Source: Caldilineales bacterium
Lineage (GTDB): Bacteria; Chloroflexota; Anaerolineae; J102
Direction: 5' to 3'
Assembly (NCBI GenBank): GCA_019695115.1
Contig: JAIBAP010000012.1
Span: forward strand, 50,001 to 104,369
Length of the DNA: 54,369 nt
Positions 22,582 through 30,339 of this stretch are shown here, one piece after another. Positions within the stretch are counted from its first letter, which is position 1; every line of letters starts with the position of its first letter. Position numbers and translations under genes: made by a program. The notes under the pieces were generated by a model. The model was not told where the DNA came from and made no database searches. It worked only from the letters and a program-made list of their open reading frames with translations.

Positions 22582-24720
22582 TCAGCGGCCGGGCGGCGCC
22601 ACGGCCAGGGGTGCGATCTGCTCACCGCCGACGTCGCCGCCATCCAGCCGCAGGCTCAGGCCCACGAAGTTGCTGGAACCGAGTTGGCTCAGCCCCAGCC
22701 GAGCCAGGGGGATGGCAAGCTCGACCAGATTGGCGCCCAGACAGTGCGCCACCGGCCCCTGCCCGGCCCAGGAACCATCCACCCGGCGGTGCAAAAAAGC
22801 GGCGCTGCCCTGGCCCAGACCCAGGAGATACTCACCGGCCACGGTGCGAAGCTGCAAATCGAGCTGGCGGCCGGCCACGGGCGAGGCCAGTTCGATGCGC
22901 ACATAAAGCGAGGCATCGTCATTGGCCAGGCGCACGGCCTCGATCTTGCCCCCGGCTTGCTGCATGGCCCCGGTCGAGAGGGTCGGGCGCAACACCTGGG
23001 CCGCAGCCCATTGGGCGAATGGATCGGGGTCGGCGTTGAGGCGCGGGCTGAGGAAGGTGGGGCGCTGCGGCGGGCGCTGGTTGAGGCCCTGGATGGGGGT
23101 GAGGGCGCCGGGCGGCGGCTCCTGGCCCATGAGACGGTAGGCCGTGGCCAGGTAGTCGAGAAAGGCCTGGTCGAAGAGGGCGTCCTGGTCGCTGGAGTTG
23201 CGCCAGGAATACCACCAGAACCAGTCCGAGCCTTCGGCGGCGAAGATGGCATGGCGGACGGCCCGAACCTTTTCTGGGGGTGGGTTGCCAACCAACCAGG
23301 CCGCGAAGCTGGCGCGCAGATCGCGCAGCCGGCTCCAGGCTTCGGTGTGTTCGGGGTCGCCGATCCAGGTGCTGAAATCGCCCCGAATCCACGAGCCGGT
23401 GGCCAATTGGGGGAGGGTGTCCACGGGCGGGTGGGCGGCCAGATGCTCGGAGACGGTGACGGCGCGCAGGTCGGGGTCGCTCTGCAAGCGGCCATAGAGG
23501 GCGTGCAGAAAGACATCGCCGTTGTGCTCGTAGTGCTCCCAGCAGTTCTCGCCATCGAGGATGATGCTGACCAGACCGGGTTGCGGTTGGCGGCGCAGTT
23601 GGTGGGCGATGTGTTTGAGACGGACGATCATATCCTCGGCCGCCTGCTCGCCGCCCAGGCTTTTGTAGGTGAAGCCGATGCGGTCGGAGAGATTGTGGTC
23701 GCGGAAGACCAGGTCGATGGCGCCCGGCTGGCCATCCCCGGCTTCATCTGGGGGCATGGGGAAACGGTAGGGGCGATAGAGCACATCCGGGCGGTGGATG
23801 AAATCGCCGGCGTCGCGGTGGAAGTAGAAGTCGAGGCTGCGGCCGAGGATGGCTTCGTCGGTGGCCAGCCAGCGGATGCCATTCCGGGCCGCCAGCGCCG
23901 CCACAGCCGGTGAGACGGAACCTTCGCTGGGCCACATCCCCGCCGGCGCCCGCCCCATCAGTTCGGTGTAAAGGCCAACGCCATCGGCGATTTGGGCGTC
24001 GGCGTCGGCGGGGAAACAGAAGGGCGGGGCGGGAAGGGCGACGCCAGGCGAGGGCAGGCGGGCGGCGTCGCTATCTACCAGGAGGGGCAGGATGGGGTGG
24101 AAGTAGGGGATGGTGATGATTTCGATCTGCCCGGCCTCTTGCAGACGGCGGTAGGCGGCCAGGACTTCGCCTGCAATCTCGAGATGTCGTTCGATCAGGG
24201 CGGCGGCCTCGTCCAGGCTGAAATCCCTGCCCTTGTCCACCAGATGGGCCAGGAAAGGGTCGGTTTCCAACAGGTTGGGGTCGGTCCAGGCCAGGTTGAA
24301 CCACACGATCAAATCGCGATAGCTCTGCTCGGAGAAATAGTCGGGGTTGAGCAGGGCCAGATGGCGGCGGTCCAGGAGGGCGGCATAGGGCGGGTGGCGC
24401 CGGATGATGTTATCCCACTGGATGCTAAAGCAGATGTTGAGCAGGTAACGCTTGTCGTCGGGGCTGAAGTAGGGCTGCCGGGCCAGGATCATCAGGCGAT
24501 CCTGCAAGCGGCCGGCGGCGTAATCCCGGAGTTGTTCGGCCAACGAGGGGGCCAGGGTGAAGGTGATATGGACGCCCGGAAAACGTTCGACCACCTGGGC
24601 CATGTGCAGGTAGTCTTTGCTGGCGTGCAGCCGCACCCAGGGCAGCACGGCGATATCCGAGCCGGGCGGCCGGTAATACGGCTGGTGCATGTGCCAGATG
24701 AGGGCGACGTGGAGGGGCAT
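22582..24720 (-). CDS. Glycoside hydrolase family 57 protein
   Basis: 712 residues. The GH57 beta/alpha barrel starts HVALIWHMHQPYYRPP with the family's first His-x-His motif. It continues with WPSEGSVSPAVAALAARNGI then RWLATDEA (catalytic-region motifs) and IILDGENCWEHYEHNG, with the C-terminal helical GSDWFWWYSW region. The last about 130 residues are a beta-rich domain. GH57 enzymes are alpha-amylases, 4-alpha-glucanotransferases or branching enzymes, and the subtype is unclear. The start at 24720 is chosen because the upstream frame (NPQSAIRNSQFAIR) is translated repeat DNA. Confidence 0.9.
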   Translation of the reverse strand: MPLHVALIWHMHQPYYRPPGSDIAVLPWVRLHASKDYLHMAQVVERFPGVHITFTLAPSLAEQLRDYAAGRLQDRLMILARQPYFSPDDKRYLLNICFSIQWDNIIRRHPPYAALLDRRHLALLNPDYFSEQSYRDLIVWFNLAWTDPNLLETDPFLAHLVDKGRDFSLDEAAALIERHLEIAGEVLAAYRRLQEAGQIEIITIPYFHPILPLLVDSDAARLPSPGVALPAPPFCFPADADAQIADGVGLYTELMGRAPAGMWPSEGSVSPAVAALAARNGIRWLATDEAILGRSLDFYFHRDAGDFIHRPDVLYRPYRFPMPPDEAGDGQPGAIDLVFRDHNLSDRIGFTYKSLGGEQAAEDMIVRLKHIAHQLRRQPQPGLVSIILDGENCWEHYEHNGDVFLHALYGRLQSDPDLRAVTVSEHLAAHPPVDTLPQLATGSWIRGDFSTWIGDPEHTEAWSRLRDLRASFAAWLVGNPPPEKVRAVRHAIFAAEGSDWFWWYSWRNSSDQDALFDQAFLDYLATAYRLMGQEPPPGALTPIQGLNQRPPQRPTFLSPRLNADPDPFAQWAAAQVLRPTLSTGAMQQAGGKIEAVRLANDDASLYVRIELASPVAGRQLDLQLRTVAGEYLLGLGQGSAAFLHRRVDGSWAGQGPVAHCLGANLVELAIPLARLGLSQLGSSNFVGLSLRLDGGDVGGEQIAPLAVAPPGR

Positions 24721-24800
24721 GCGGATTGCGAATTGCGAATTGCGGATTGCGGATTGCGGATTGATCCGTTCCGCAATCCGCAATCCCAAATCCGAAATTG
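24721..24800. repeat. GCGAATT/GCGGATT heptad repeat
   Basis: GCGGATT, GCGAATT x2, GCGGATT x3, then GATCCGTTCCGCAATCCGCA, period 7 with an inverted second half. It lies between lysS and the GH57 gene. A related block is at 17290-17318. Confidence 0.8.
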
Positions 24801-24802
24801 GA

Positions 24803-26305
24803 TTAGGCTTCGGGGCGGAGGTGAGGGAAGAGGATGACCTCGCGGATGTTGTCCTGGCCGGTGAAGAGCATGGTCAGGCGGTCGATGCCCATGCCAAAGC
24901 CGCCGGCCGGGGGCATGCCATAGCTGAGGGCATTGACATAGTCCTCGTCCACCGGGTGCGCCTCTTTGTCGCCGGCGGCGAAGTCGCGGCCCTGGTCGAT
25001 GAAGCGCTGCAACTGATCGAGGGGGTCGTTCAGTTCACTGAAGGCATTGCACAGCTCGAAGCCGCCGGCAAAGCCCTCGAAACGCTCGACCGTATCTGCC
25101 GTCCCCGGTTTGCGCTTGGCCAGCGGCGAAACATCCAGGGGATAATCGATCAGAAACGTGGGTTGGATCAGGGTCGGCTCCACGAAATGGCTGAGCAATT
25201 TGTCGATCAGCTTGCCGCGCGAGGCGTCGGCGGCGGCGTCGATGCCCCGCGCCCGCATCGCCGCCCGCAGGCCCTCGGCGTCGCGATACAGCTCGTAGTC
25301 GATGCCGCTGGCCTCGATGATGGCCTGGCGCAAGGGGATGCGCGGCCAGGGCGGGGTGAAGTCGATGCTGTGCTCGCCCCAGCGGATCGTCCACCCCCCC
25401 GTCACCTGCTCGGCCACGAAGCAGAGCATCTCCTCGGTGCGCCGCATGACGCCATGATAGTCGGTGTAGGCTTCGTAGAACTCGAGCTGGGTGAATTCGG
25501 GGTTGTGTTTGTAGCTGATGCCTTCGTTGCGGAAATCCCGACCGATCTCGTACACCCGGTCGTAGCCGCCCACCAGCAGTCGCTTGAGGTACAGCTCGAA
25601 GCTGATGCGCAGATAGAGGTCCTGGTGCAGGTAGTTGTGATGGGTGACGAAAGGCTCGGCCGCGGCCCCGCCGTAGAGGGGCTGGAGGATGGGGGTCTCG
25701 ACTTCGAGGAAATCCTGGCCGTCCAGATAGGCGCGCAGGGCGCGCACGATGGCCGCGCGCAGCCGGAAGATATCGCGCCCTTCGGGATTGGCCAGCAGGT
25801 CGAGATAGCGTTGGCGCTGGCGGACTTCGGGGTCGCGCAGGCCGCGCCATTTGTCGGGCATGGGCTTCAGGGTTTTGGCCAGCAGCACGATGGCCGCTGC
25901 CTGGCAGGTGACTTCGCCCGTGCGGGTGGTGATCATGCCGCCGCTGACGCCGACGATGTCGCCCAAATCCAGGTTCTTCTGGAAGAAGTCATAGCCATCG
26001 GCCCCGACCAGGTTCTGTTGCAGCATGATCTGCACCCGGCCGCTGCCGTCCTCGATGTGCGCAAACGCGACCTTGCCCATCACCCGCCGCGAGACCATGC
26101 GGCCCGCCAGGTGGACGGGGGGATGCCCGGCCGCCAGTTCGCCCGACTCGTAGGCCGCCAGCGCCTGGGCGATGGTGTGGCTGCGCTGCACCTGAGGCGG
26201 ATAGGGATCGACGCCGGCCTGGCGCAACCGCTCCAGTTTCTGGCGGCGGGCGATTTCCTGGTCGAGCAGGTCGTGTTCGGAAGGGAGAGGGGGGGGTGAG
26301 GTCAT
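24803..26305 (-). CDS. lysS: Lysyl-tRNA synthetase (class II)
   Basis: 500 residues, normal for LysRS-II. An N-terminal OB-fold anticodon-binding domain (residues 60-165, around LAGRMVSRRVMGKVAFAHIE) leads into the class II core. Motif 1 is near LEVETPILQPLYGGAAAEPF, motif 2 is RVYEIGRDFRNEG with HNPEFTQLEFYEAYTDY, and motif 3 is GGFGMGIDRLTMLFT. All essential elements are present. It lies downstream of greA on the same strand, but an intrinsic terminator separates them. A greA-lysS arrangement is common in bacteria. Confidence 0.97.
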   Translation of the reverse strand: MTSPPPLPSEHDLLDQEIARRQKLERLRQAGVDPYPPQVQRSHTIAQALAAYESGELAAGHPPVHLAGRMVSRRVMGKVAFAHIEDGSGRVQIMLQQNLVGADGYDFFQKNLDLGDIVGVSGGMITTRTGEVTCQAAAIVLLAKTLKPMPDKWRGLRDPEVRQRQRYLDLLANPEGRDIFRLRAAIVRALRAYLDGQDFLEVETPILQPLYGGAAAEPFVTHHNYLHQDLYLRISFELYLKRLLVGGYDRVYEIGRDFRNEGISYKHNPEFTQLEFYEAYTDYHGVMRRTEEMLCFVAEQVTGGWTIRWGEHSIDFTPPWPRIPLRQAIIEASGIDYELYRDAEGLRAAMRARGIDAAADASRGKLIDKLLSHFVEPTLIQPTFLIDYPLDVSPLAKRKPGTADTVERFEGFAGGFELCNAFSELNDPLDQLQRFIDQGRDFAAGDKEAHPVDEDYVNALSYGMPPAGGFGMGIDRLTMLFTGQDNIREVILFPHLRPEA

Positions 26306-26323
26306 GGGTGGGGTTCGAGGATG

Positions 26324-26373
26324 AAAAAAGCCCGGACCGATCAGGGGGACGACAACGGCATCGGGCCGGGCTT
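26324..26373 (-). terminator. Rho-independent terminator after greA
   Basis: On the minus strand the stem AAGCCCGG...CCGGGCTT, with inner CCGAT/ATCGG pairing, is followed by TTTTTT (26324-26329). It lies between greA and lysS. Confidence 0.8.
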
Positions 26374-26404
26374 GTGCAATCGCAACGGAGCGGCGGTCAG
26401 AAAA

Positions 26405-26890
26405 TCACTCGATGGCGACGATCTCGTATTTCATCTCGCCGCCGGGTGTGTTGACCCTGACGACGGCGCCGGCGCGCTGGCCCATCAGGGCCACGCCGGT
26501 GGGTGAGCTGTTGGAGATGCGGCCATGGCTGGGGTCGGCCTCGGCCGAGCCAACGATAGTGTAGGCTTCCTCATCGCCGAACTCGAGGTCGCGGATGCGC
26601 ACCGTTCGTCCCAGACCGACGACATCGGCCGGGCCATCTTCTTTGTCGATGAAGACGGCGTATTTGATTTTTTCTCGCAGTTCGAGGATGCGGCCTTCGT
26701 TCATTCCGGCCTGGTATTTGGCCTCGTCGTAGCCGGCGTTTTCCGACACGTCTCCCTCGGCTTTGGCGGCGGCGATGAAGTTGGCGATTTCGGGCCGGCG
26801 GACGCTCTCGCGCCAGTCCAGCTCGTCCTTTACTTTCGCCAACCCCTCGCGGGTGATGTATACGACTTTGTCCTTATCATTGTTATTCAT
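26405..26890 (-). CDS. greA: Transcription elongation factor GreA
   Basis: 161 residues. The N-terminal coiled coil carries the acidic tip GDVSENAGYDEAKYQ that reaches the RNA polymerase active site to stimulate transcript cleavage. The C-terminal FKBP-like domain includes SPTGVALMGQRAGAVVRV. The ATG at 26888-26890 is used; a TTG two codons earlier is less likely. It is preceded by a promoter, two intrinsic-terminator hairpins and a possible 21-codon leader ORF ending in ATGA at this start, suggesting attenuation. Confidence 0.95.
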   Translation of the reverse strand: MNNNDKDKVVYITREGLAKVKDELDWRESVRRPEIANFIAAAKAEGDVSENAGYDEAKYQAGMNEGRILELREKIKYAVFIDKEDGPADVVGLGRTVRIRDLEFGDEEAYTIVGSAEADPSHGRISNSSPTGVALMGQRAGAVVRVNTPGGEMKYEIVAIE

Positions 26891-26952
26891 CGACAACTAA
26901 TCACTTGTAGGGCATGAAAAAGGGCGCGCAGGGCGCCCACGTGGTCTTGCAT
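26887..26952 (-). CDS. Possible greA leader peptide (21 codons)
   Basis: ATG at 26950-26952 opens a frame MQDHVGALRALFHALQVISC plus one Arg, whose TGA overlaps the greA ATG (ATGA). Terminator hairpin 26917-26938 lies within it, so translation could control folding. Only a weak ribosome site (GGCGGG directly before ATG) supports it. Confidence 0.3.
   Translation of the reverse strand: MQDHVGALRALFHALQVISCR
26917..26938 (-). terminator. Leader terminator 2 upstream of greA
   Basis: Minus-strand stem GGGCGC, loop CCTGC, GCGCCC followed by TTTTT. It is compact and strong, located about 30 nt before the greA start inside the transcribed leader. Confidence 0.7.
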
Positions 26953-26966
26953 CCCGCCAACACGAC

Positions 26967-27001
26967 AAAAAAAGAAGAACTGAGGCCGGGGTCTCAGTTC
27001 T
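26967..27001 (-). terminator. Leader terminator 1 upstream of greA
   Basis: Minus-strand stem AGAACTGAG / CTCAGTTCT with an 8-nt loop, followed by TTC and seven T residues. It starts about 20 nt after the predicted transcription start and would release a short leader RNA of about 55 nt. Confidence 0.75.
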
Positions 27002-27026
27002 GTGGGGGCAGGTCGGGTGAGGGCGC

Positions 27027-27055
27027 ATTATAGGGCAGATGGCCGCCGATGGCAA
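27027..27055 (-). promoter_or_regulatory. Promoter of the greA leader
   Basis: Minus-strand TTGCCA (27050-27055), 17-bp spacer, TATAAT (27027-27032). A near-consensus sigma-70-type promoter with a start expected near 27020. Confidence 0.7.
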
Positions 27056-27099
27056 AAAACGGACTTGAACGGAAGCCAAAGTGACTGGGGGTTGGGATG

Positions 27100-27295
27100 G
27101 GCTTGTCGTGGTGGACGTGAAACGTGTTTCGTGTTGCGTGTTTCGTGATCCGTGAGGCGTGAAGCGTGAGGCGTGAAGCGTGAGAAGCCGTCGCCTACTT
27201 CCACGGAACACGGAACACGCCTCACCCTTTCGCACGTAGGCGTGCTCACTCCTCACGCAACACGGAACCCGGAACACGGAACACACCTCTTAGCG
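27100..27295. repeat. CGTGAGG/CGTGAAG and GGAACAC heptad repeats
   Basis: Period-7 units: CGTGTTT/CGTGTTG (27120-27146), CGTGAGG/CGTGAAG alternating (27150-27183), GGAACAC and related units (27206-27290). The two halves are loosely complementary (CGTGTTTCGTG versus CACGGAACACG). No gene was seen in the stretch 27056-27371. Confidence 0.75.
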
Positions 27296-27371
27296 CCGTA
27301 AGAACCGGATACGGCGCGCCATCTTTGGGGTGCTCTACTCCGCCACCCCCTTTCTTTCACGGTCTCGAAGC

Positions 27372-28325
27372 ATGTCACCTCAAGTCCACGGCATCCACCA
27401 TGTCACCGCCATTGCCGGCGACCCCCAAGAGAATCTGAACTTCTATGTCGGCGTGTTGGGTCTGCGCCTGGTCAAGCGCAGCGTCAACCAGGACGCGCCC
27501 GACACCTACCATCTTTTTTACGCCGACGCCGCCGGCACCCCCGGCACCGACCTCACCTTCTTCCCCTGGCCGGCCATGGCCCCCGGGCGCGCGGGCGTCG
27601 GTCTGGTGATGGAGGTCGCCTTCGCCATCCCCAGCGGCAGCCTGGCCTATTGGCAGGAGCGGCTGGCGCGTTTGGGGGTGAGCGCCAGCAAGACCGAAAC
27701 GCGCTTTGGCGAGACCGCGCTCCCGTTCGAGGATCCGCACGGTCTGCGTTTGGCCCTGATCGAGACCAGCGGCGAGCGCCCCTTCGTCGCCTGGCCGCAA
27801 AGCCCCGTCCCGGTCGAGCACCAACTACGGGGGATGCACAGCGTGCGGCTGTGGGAGCGGCGGCTGACCCCCACCGAGGCCCTGCTCACCCGGCAGCTTG
27901 GCTTCGACTTCCTGGGCGAAGAGGATGGCTGGCGGCGCTACGGCGTGGACGGCGGCGGCCCCGGTAAGCTGGTCGAGCTGAGGGAATTGCCAGGCGAACG
28001 GACGGGCGCCTGGGGCGTGGGCGCCGTGCATCACGTGGCCTGGCGCGTGACCGACGAGGCCGAGGAATGGCAGGTGCGCGGGGCCGTGGCTGCCACGGGC
28101 CTGCAACCCACCGCGCTCATCGACCGCTTCTGGTTCAAGTCGGTCTATTTCCGCGAGCCAGGCGGGGTGCTCTTCGAGCTGGCCACTGATGGCCCCGGCT
28201 TCGACCGCGACGAAAACATGGCCCACCTGGGCGAACAACTTATCCTGCCGCCCTGGCTGGAGCCTCAGCGTCCGGCCATCGAGTCGGGCCTGCCGCCGTT
28301 GCACCTCCCCCGTCTGCCGGCCTGA
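27372..28325 (+). CDS. Ring-cleaving dioxygenase-like VOC protein (MhqO/MhqA type)
   Basis: 317 residues with two glyoxalase/VOC modules. The N-terminal module begins VHGIHHVTAIAGDPQENLNF then YVGVLGLRLVKRSVNQD, the hallmark of the MhqO/MhqA group named ring-cleaving dioxygenases. The second module starts near LRGMHSVRLWERRL, and its metal-site segment is VGAVHHVAWRV with the late YFREPGGVLFELATDGPGF. Metal-dependent extradiol-type or hydroquinone-related activity is annotated for the family, but the substrate is unknown. The start at 27372 fits the family N-terminus. Confidence 0.88.
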   Translation: MSPQVHGIHHVTAIAGDPQENLNFYVGVLGLRLVKRSVNQDAPDTYHLFYADAAGTPGTDLTFFPWPAMAPGRAGVGLVMEVAFAIPSGSLAYWQERLARLGVSASKTETRFGETALPFEDPHGLRLALIETSGERPFVAWPQSPVPVEHQLRGMHSVRLWERRLTPTEALLTRQLGFDFLGEEDGWRRYGVDGGGPGKLVELRELPGERTGAWGVGAVHHVAWRVTDEAEEWQVRGAVAATGLQPTALIDRFWFKSVYFREPGGVLFELATDGPGFDRDENMAHLGEQLILPPWLEPQRPAIESGLPPLHLPRLPA

Positions 28326-28336
28326 CCCGGAATGAA

Positions 28337-28367
28337 GGTGCGTCGCACCTCGCAGGTGCGACGCACC
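28337..28367. terminator. Perfect palindrome (GTGCGTCGCAC type) between convergent genes
   Basis: GGTGCGTCGCACCT (28337-28350), 3-nt loop CGC, AGGTGCGACGCACC (28354-28367). It sits between the dioxygenase gene and etfA, and may terminate both. The same core appears at 30258-30292 and 19915-19937. Confidence 0.6.
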
Positions 28368-28376
28368 GAGAACACG

Positions 28377-29342
28377 CTACTTGTTGAGTTTGGTCTTGGC
28401 CGCCTGGGTGATGGCCGGCACCACCTCGAACAGGTCGCCGACGATGCCGTAGTTGGCCACGCTGAACATCGGCGACTCGCTATCCTTGTTGATGGCCACG
28501 ATCACCTTGCTGGAACCCATCCCGGCCAGGTGCTGCACGGCGCCGCTGATGCCGCAGGCGATATAGACATCGGGCCGCACCACCTTGCCGGTCTGGCCGA
28601 CCTGGTGTTTGTAGGGGATGAAGCCGGCATCGACGGCCGCGCGCGAGGCGCCGACCGCGCCGCCCAAGACCGCCGCCAGGTCGCCGATCAGCTTGAAGCC
28701 TTGGGCCGGGTCCTTGGCCACGCCGCGCCCGCCCGAAACGATGATGCTGGCGTCGGTCAGGCTGACTTCGCCGGTCTCGGCCCGCTCGACCGCTTTGACC
28801 TGCACCCTGGCAGACCCCGCCGCCGGGGCCACGGCCACCACCTCGGCCGCGGCGCCAGTGGCGGGGGCGGGAGCAGCCGCGCGCGGGCGCAGGGTGGCGA
28901 TCTGGGGCTTGCCATCCACGGTCACATCGGCCAGGATATTGCCCGAATAGATGGGCCGCACCCCCACCAGCTTGCCGCCCTCGGCTTTCAGTTCCAGACA
29001 GTCGGCGATCATCCCGGCGTTCAGGTCGAAGCCGACCGCCGTCGCCAGGTCGCGACCGTTGCCCGTATGCGAGACCAAGAAGGCCTCGGCGCCGCTCTGG
29101 GCCAGCACGGCCTTGACATCGGCGGTAAAGAGGTCGAGATCGAACAGCGCCCGGCTGGCATCGTCGATGACATAGACCCTGACGGCCCCGCGCGACCCTG
29201 CCTCGGCCGCCACCCCGGCCACATTCTGGCCGATGACCACCGCCTCGACCTCGCCGCCCAGGCTCAGCGCCTTGCCCAGAGCTTCCCAACTGCTGCCCAC
29301 GGCCATGCCGTTGTCTGTTTCAACGAATACAAGAGTTTTCAT
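28377..29342 (-). CDS. etfA: Electron transfer flavoprotein subunit alpha
   Basis: 321 residues. ETF carries electrons from acyl-CoA dehydrogenases to the membrane quinone pool. The N-terminal domain begins TLVFVETDNGMAVGSSWEAL. The C-terminal FAD-binding domain shows VVSGGRGV-type sequence (here VSGGRGVAKDP), VGASRAAVDAGF, QVGQTGKVVRPDVYIACGIS and AINKDSESPMFSVANYGIVG. Complete and normal length. GGAGAATGAT gives the ribosome site. Last gene of the acd-etfB-etfA set, separated from etfB by a repeat block. Confidence 0.97.
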   Translation of the reverse strand: MKTLVFVETDNGMAVGSSWEALGKALSLGGEVEAVVIGQNVAGVAAEAGSRGAVRVYVIDDASRALFDLDLFTADVKAVLAQSGAEAFLVSHTGNGRDLATAVGFDLNAGMIADCLELKAEGGKLVGVRPIYSGNILADVTVDGKPQIATLRPRAAAPAPATGAAAEVVAVAPAAGSARVQVKAVERAETGEVSLTDASIIVSGGRGVAKDPAQGFKLIGDLAAVLGGAVGASRAAVDAGFIPYKHQVGQTGKVVRPDVYIACGISGAVQHLAGMGSSKVIVAINKDSESPMFSVANYGIVGDLFEVVPAITQAAKTKLNK

Positions 29343-29344
29343 AT

Positions 29345-29457
29345 CATTCTCCGTTTTTGTTGGTTATTGGAGATTGGTTATTGGAGATTGGTTATTGGAG
29401 ATTCTAATAACCAATTACCAATAACTAATAACTAATTACCAATAACTAATCTCCTGA
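29345..29457. repeat. GGAGATT/GGTTATT heptad repeat between etfB and etfA
   Basis: GGTTATT and GGAGATT alternate from 29360 to 29402, then the complementary AATAACCAATTACC/AATAACT units to 29452. The two halves could pair as a long weak hairpin in the etf mRNA. Confidence 0.8.
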
Positions 29458-30225
29458 TCAAAGCACTTTCTCGGCCAAGAGGGCGTCGATCAGTGCGGCG
29501 GCGGATTCGGCGGGGGAGCCGTTGAGCATCACGACTTTGGCGTCGCGGGCGGGCGGCTTGCGGAAACCGCCGGCGTGAACCACCGGGGCCGGGACGCTGG
29601 CGCCCAGGTCGGCGGCCGTCCAGACCGGGATTTCGATTTTGGCGGCCTTGCGGATGTTGATGAAGGTGGGGTAGCGGGGTTCGCCGATCTCTTTGATCAC
29701 CGAGAGCACGGCCGGGGCGGGGGCTGTGACGGTGTGCCGGGCCTGGCCGACCGCACGTTCGACGGTGATGCTGGTCTCGCTGGCCGAGATCACTTTGGCC
29801 ACACCGGTCAATACCGGCCAGCCCAGCGCCCGGCCCAGGGCCACCGGCACCGTGCCGCTATTGCCGTCCACCGTGTTTTGCCCGGTAATGGCATAGGTGA
29901 CGTTGCCCATCTTGTGGATGGCCGCGGCCAAGAGTTTGGCCACGCCCCAGGCATCGGCGGTTTCGTCTTTGACCAGGGTGGCGTCTTTGCAGCCCATCGC
30001 CAGGGCGCTGCGCAGCCGCTCGCTGGCATCGTCGCCGCCCACGGTGATGGCGCCGGCCTCACCGCCGTAGTTTTCCATCATCTGGATGCCGCCCTCGAGG
30101 GCGTTTTCATCCCAGGGATTGACGACCATCTGCACGCTGAGCTTGCCGCTGGCCGCCTCTTCGGGCTTGACCTTGGGCAGTTCGGCGGTGTCTGGCGTCT
30201 GTTTGATACAGATCAGGTATCGCAT
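29458..30225 (-). CDS. etfB: Electron transfer flavoprotein subunit beta
   Basis: 255 residues, AMP-binding partner of EtfA. Typical N-terminus MRYLICIKQTPDTAELP, then VVNPWDENALEGGIQM, and the ETF-beta signature around VERAVGQARHTVTAPAPAVL followed by EPRYPTFINIRKAAK. The start at 30225 is fixed by AAGGAG 7 nt upstream; an upstream in-frame extension is not protein-like. It forms the ETF heterodimer with the next gene. Confidence 0.97.
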   Translation of the reverse strand: MRYLICIKQTPDTAELPKVKPEEAASGKLSVQMVVNPWDENALEGGIQMMENYGGEAGAITVGGDDASERLRSALAMGCKDATLVKDETADAWGVAKLLAAAIHKMGNVTYAITGQNTVDGNSGTVPVALGRALGWPVLTGVAKVISASETSITVERAVGQARHTVTAPAPAVLSVIKEIGEPRYPTFINIRKAAKIEIPVWTAADLGASVPAPVVHAGGFRKPPARDAKVVMLNGSPAESAAALIDALLAEKVL

Positions 30226-30257
30226 CGAATGGCTCCTTGTGGGAATTGAATCAAGTT

Positions 30258-30292
30258 CAAGTGCGACGCACGTTGAACGTGCGTCGCACTTG
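30258..30292. repeat. Perfect 35-nt palindrome between acd and etfB
   Basis: CAAGTGCGACGCACGTT (30258-30274), one central base, AACGTGCGTCGCACTTG (30276-30292). The GTGCGACGCAC core recurs at 28337 and 19915. It lies inside a same-strand gene set, so it may act as an RNA stabiliser or partial terminator, or be a mobile palindromic unit. Confidence 0.65.
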
Positions 30293-30339
30293 CAAGCTAC
30301 AACATTTTCATCCTTCCTGTCCATGATCTAGGTCATGGT

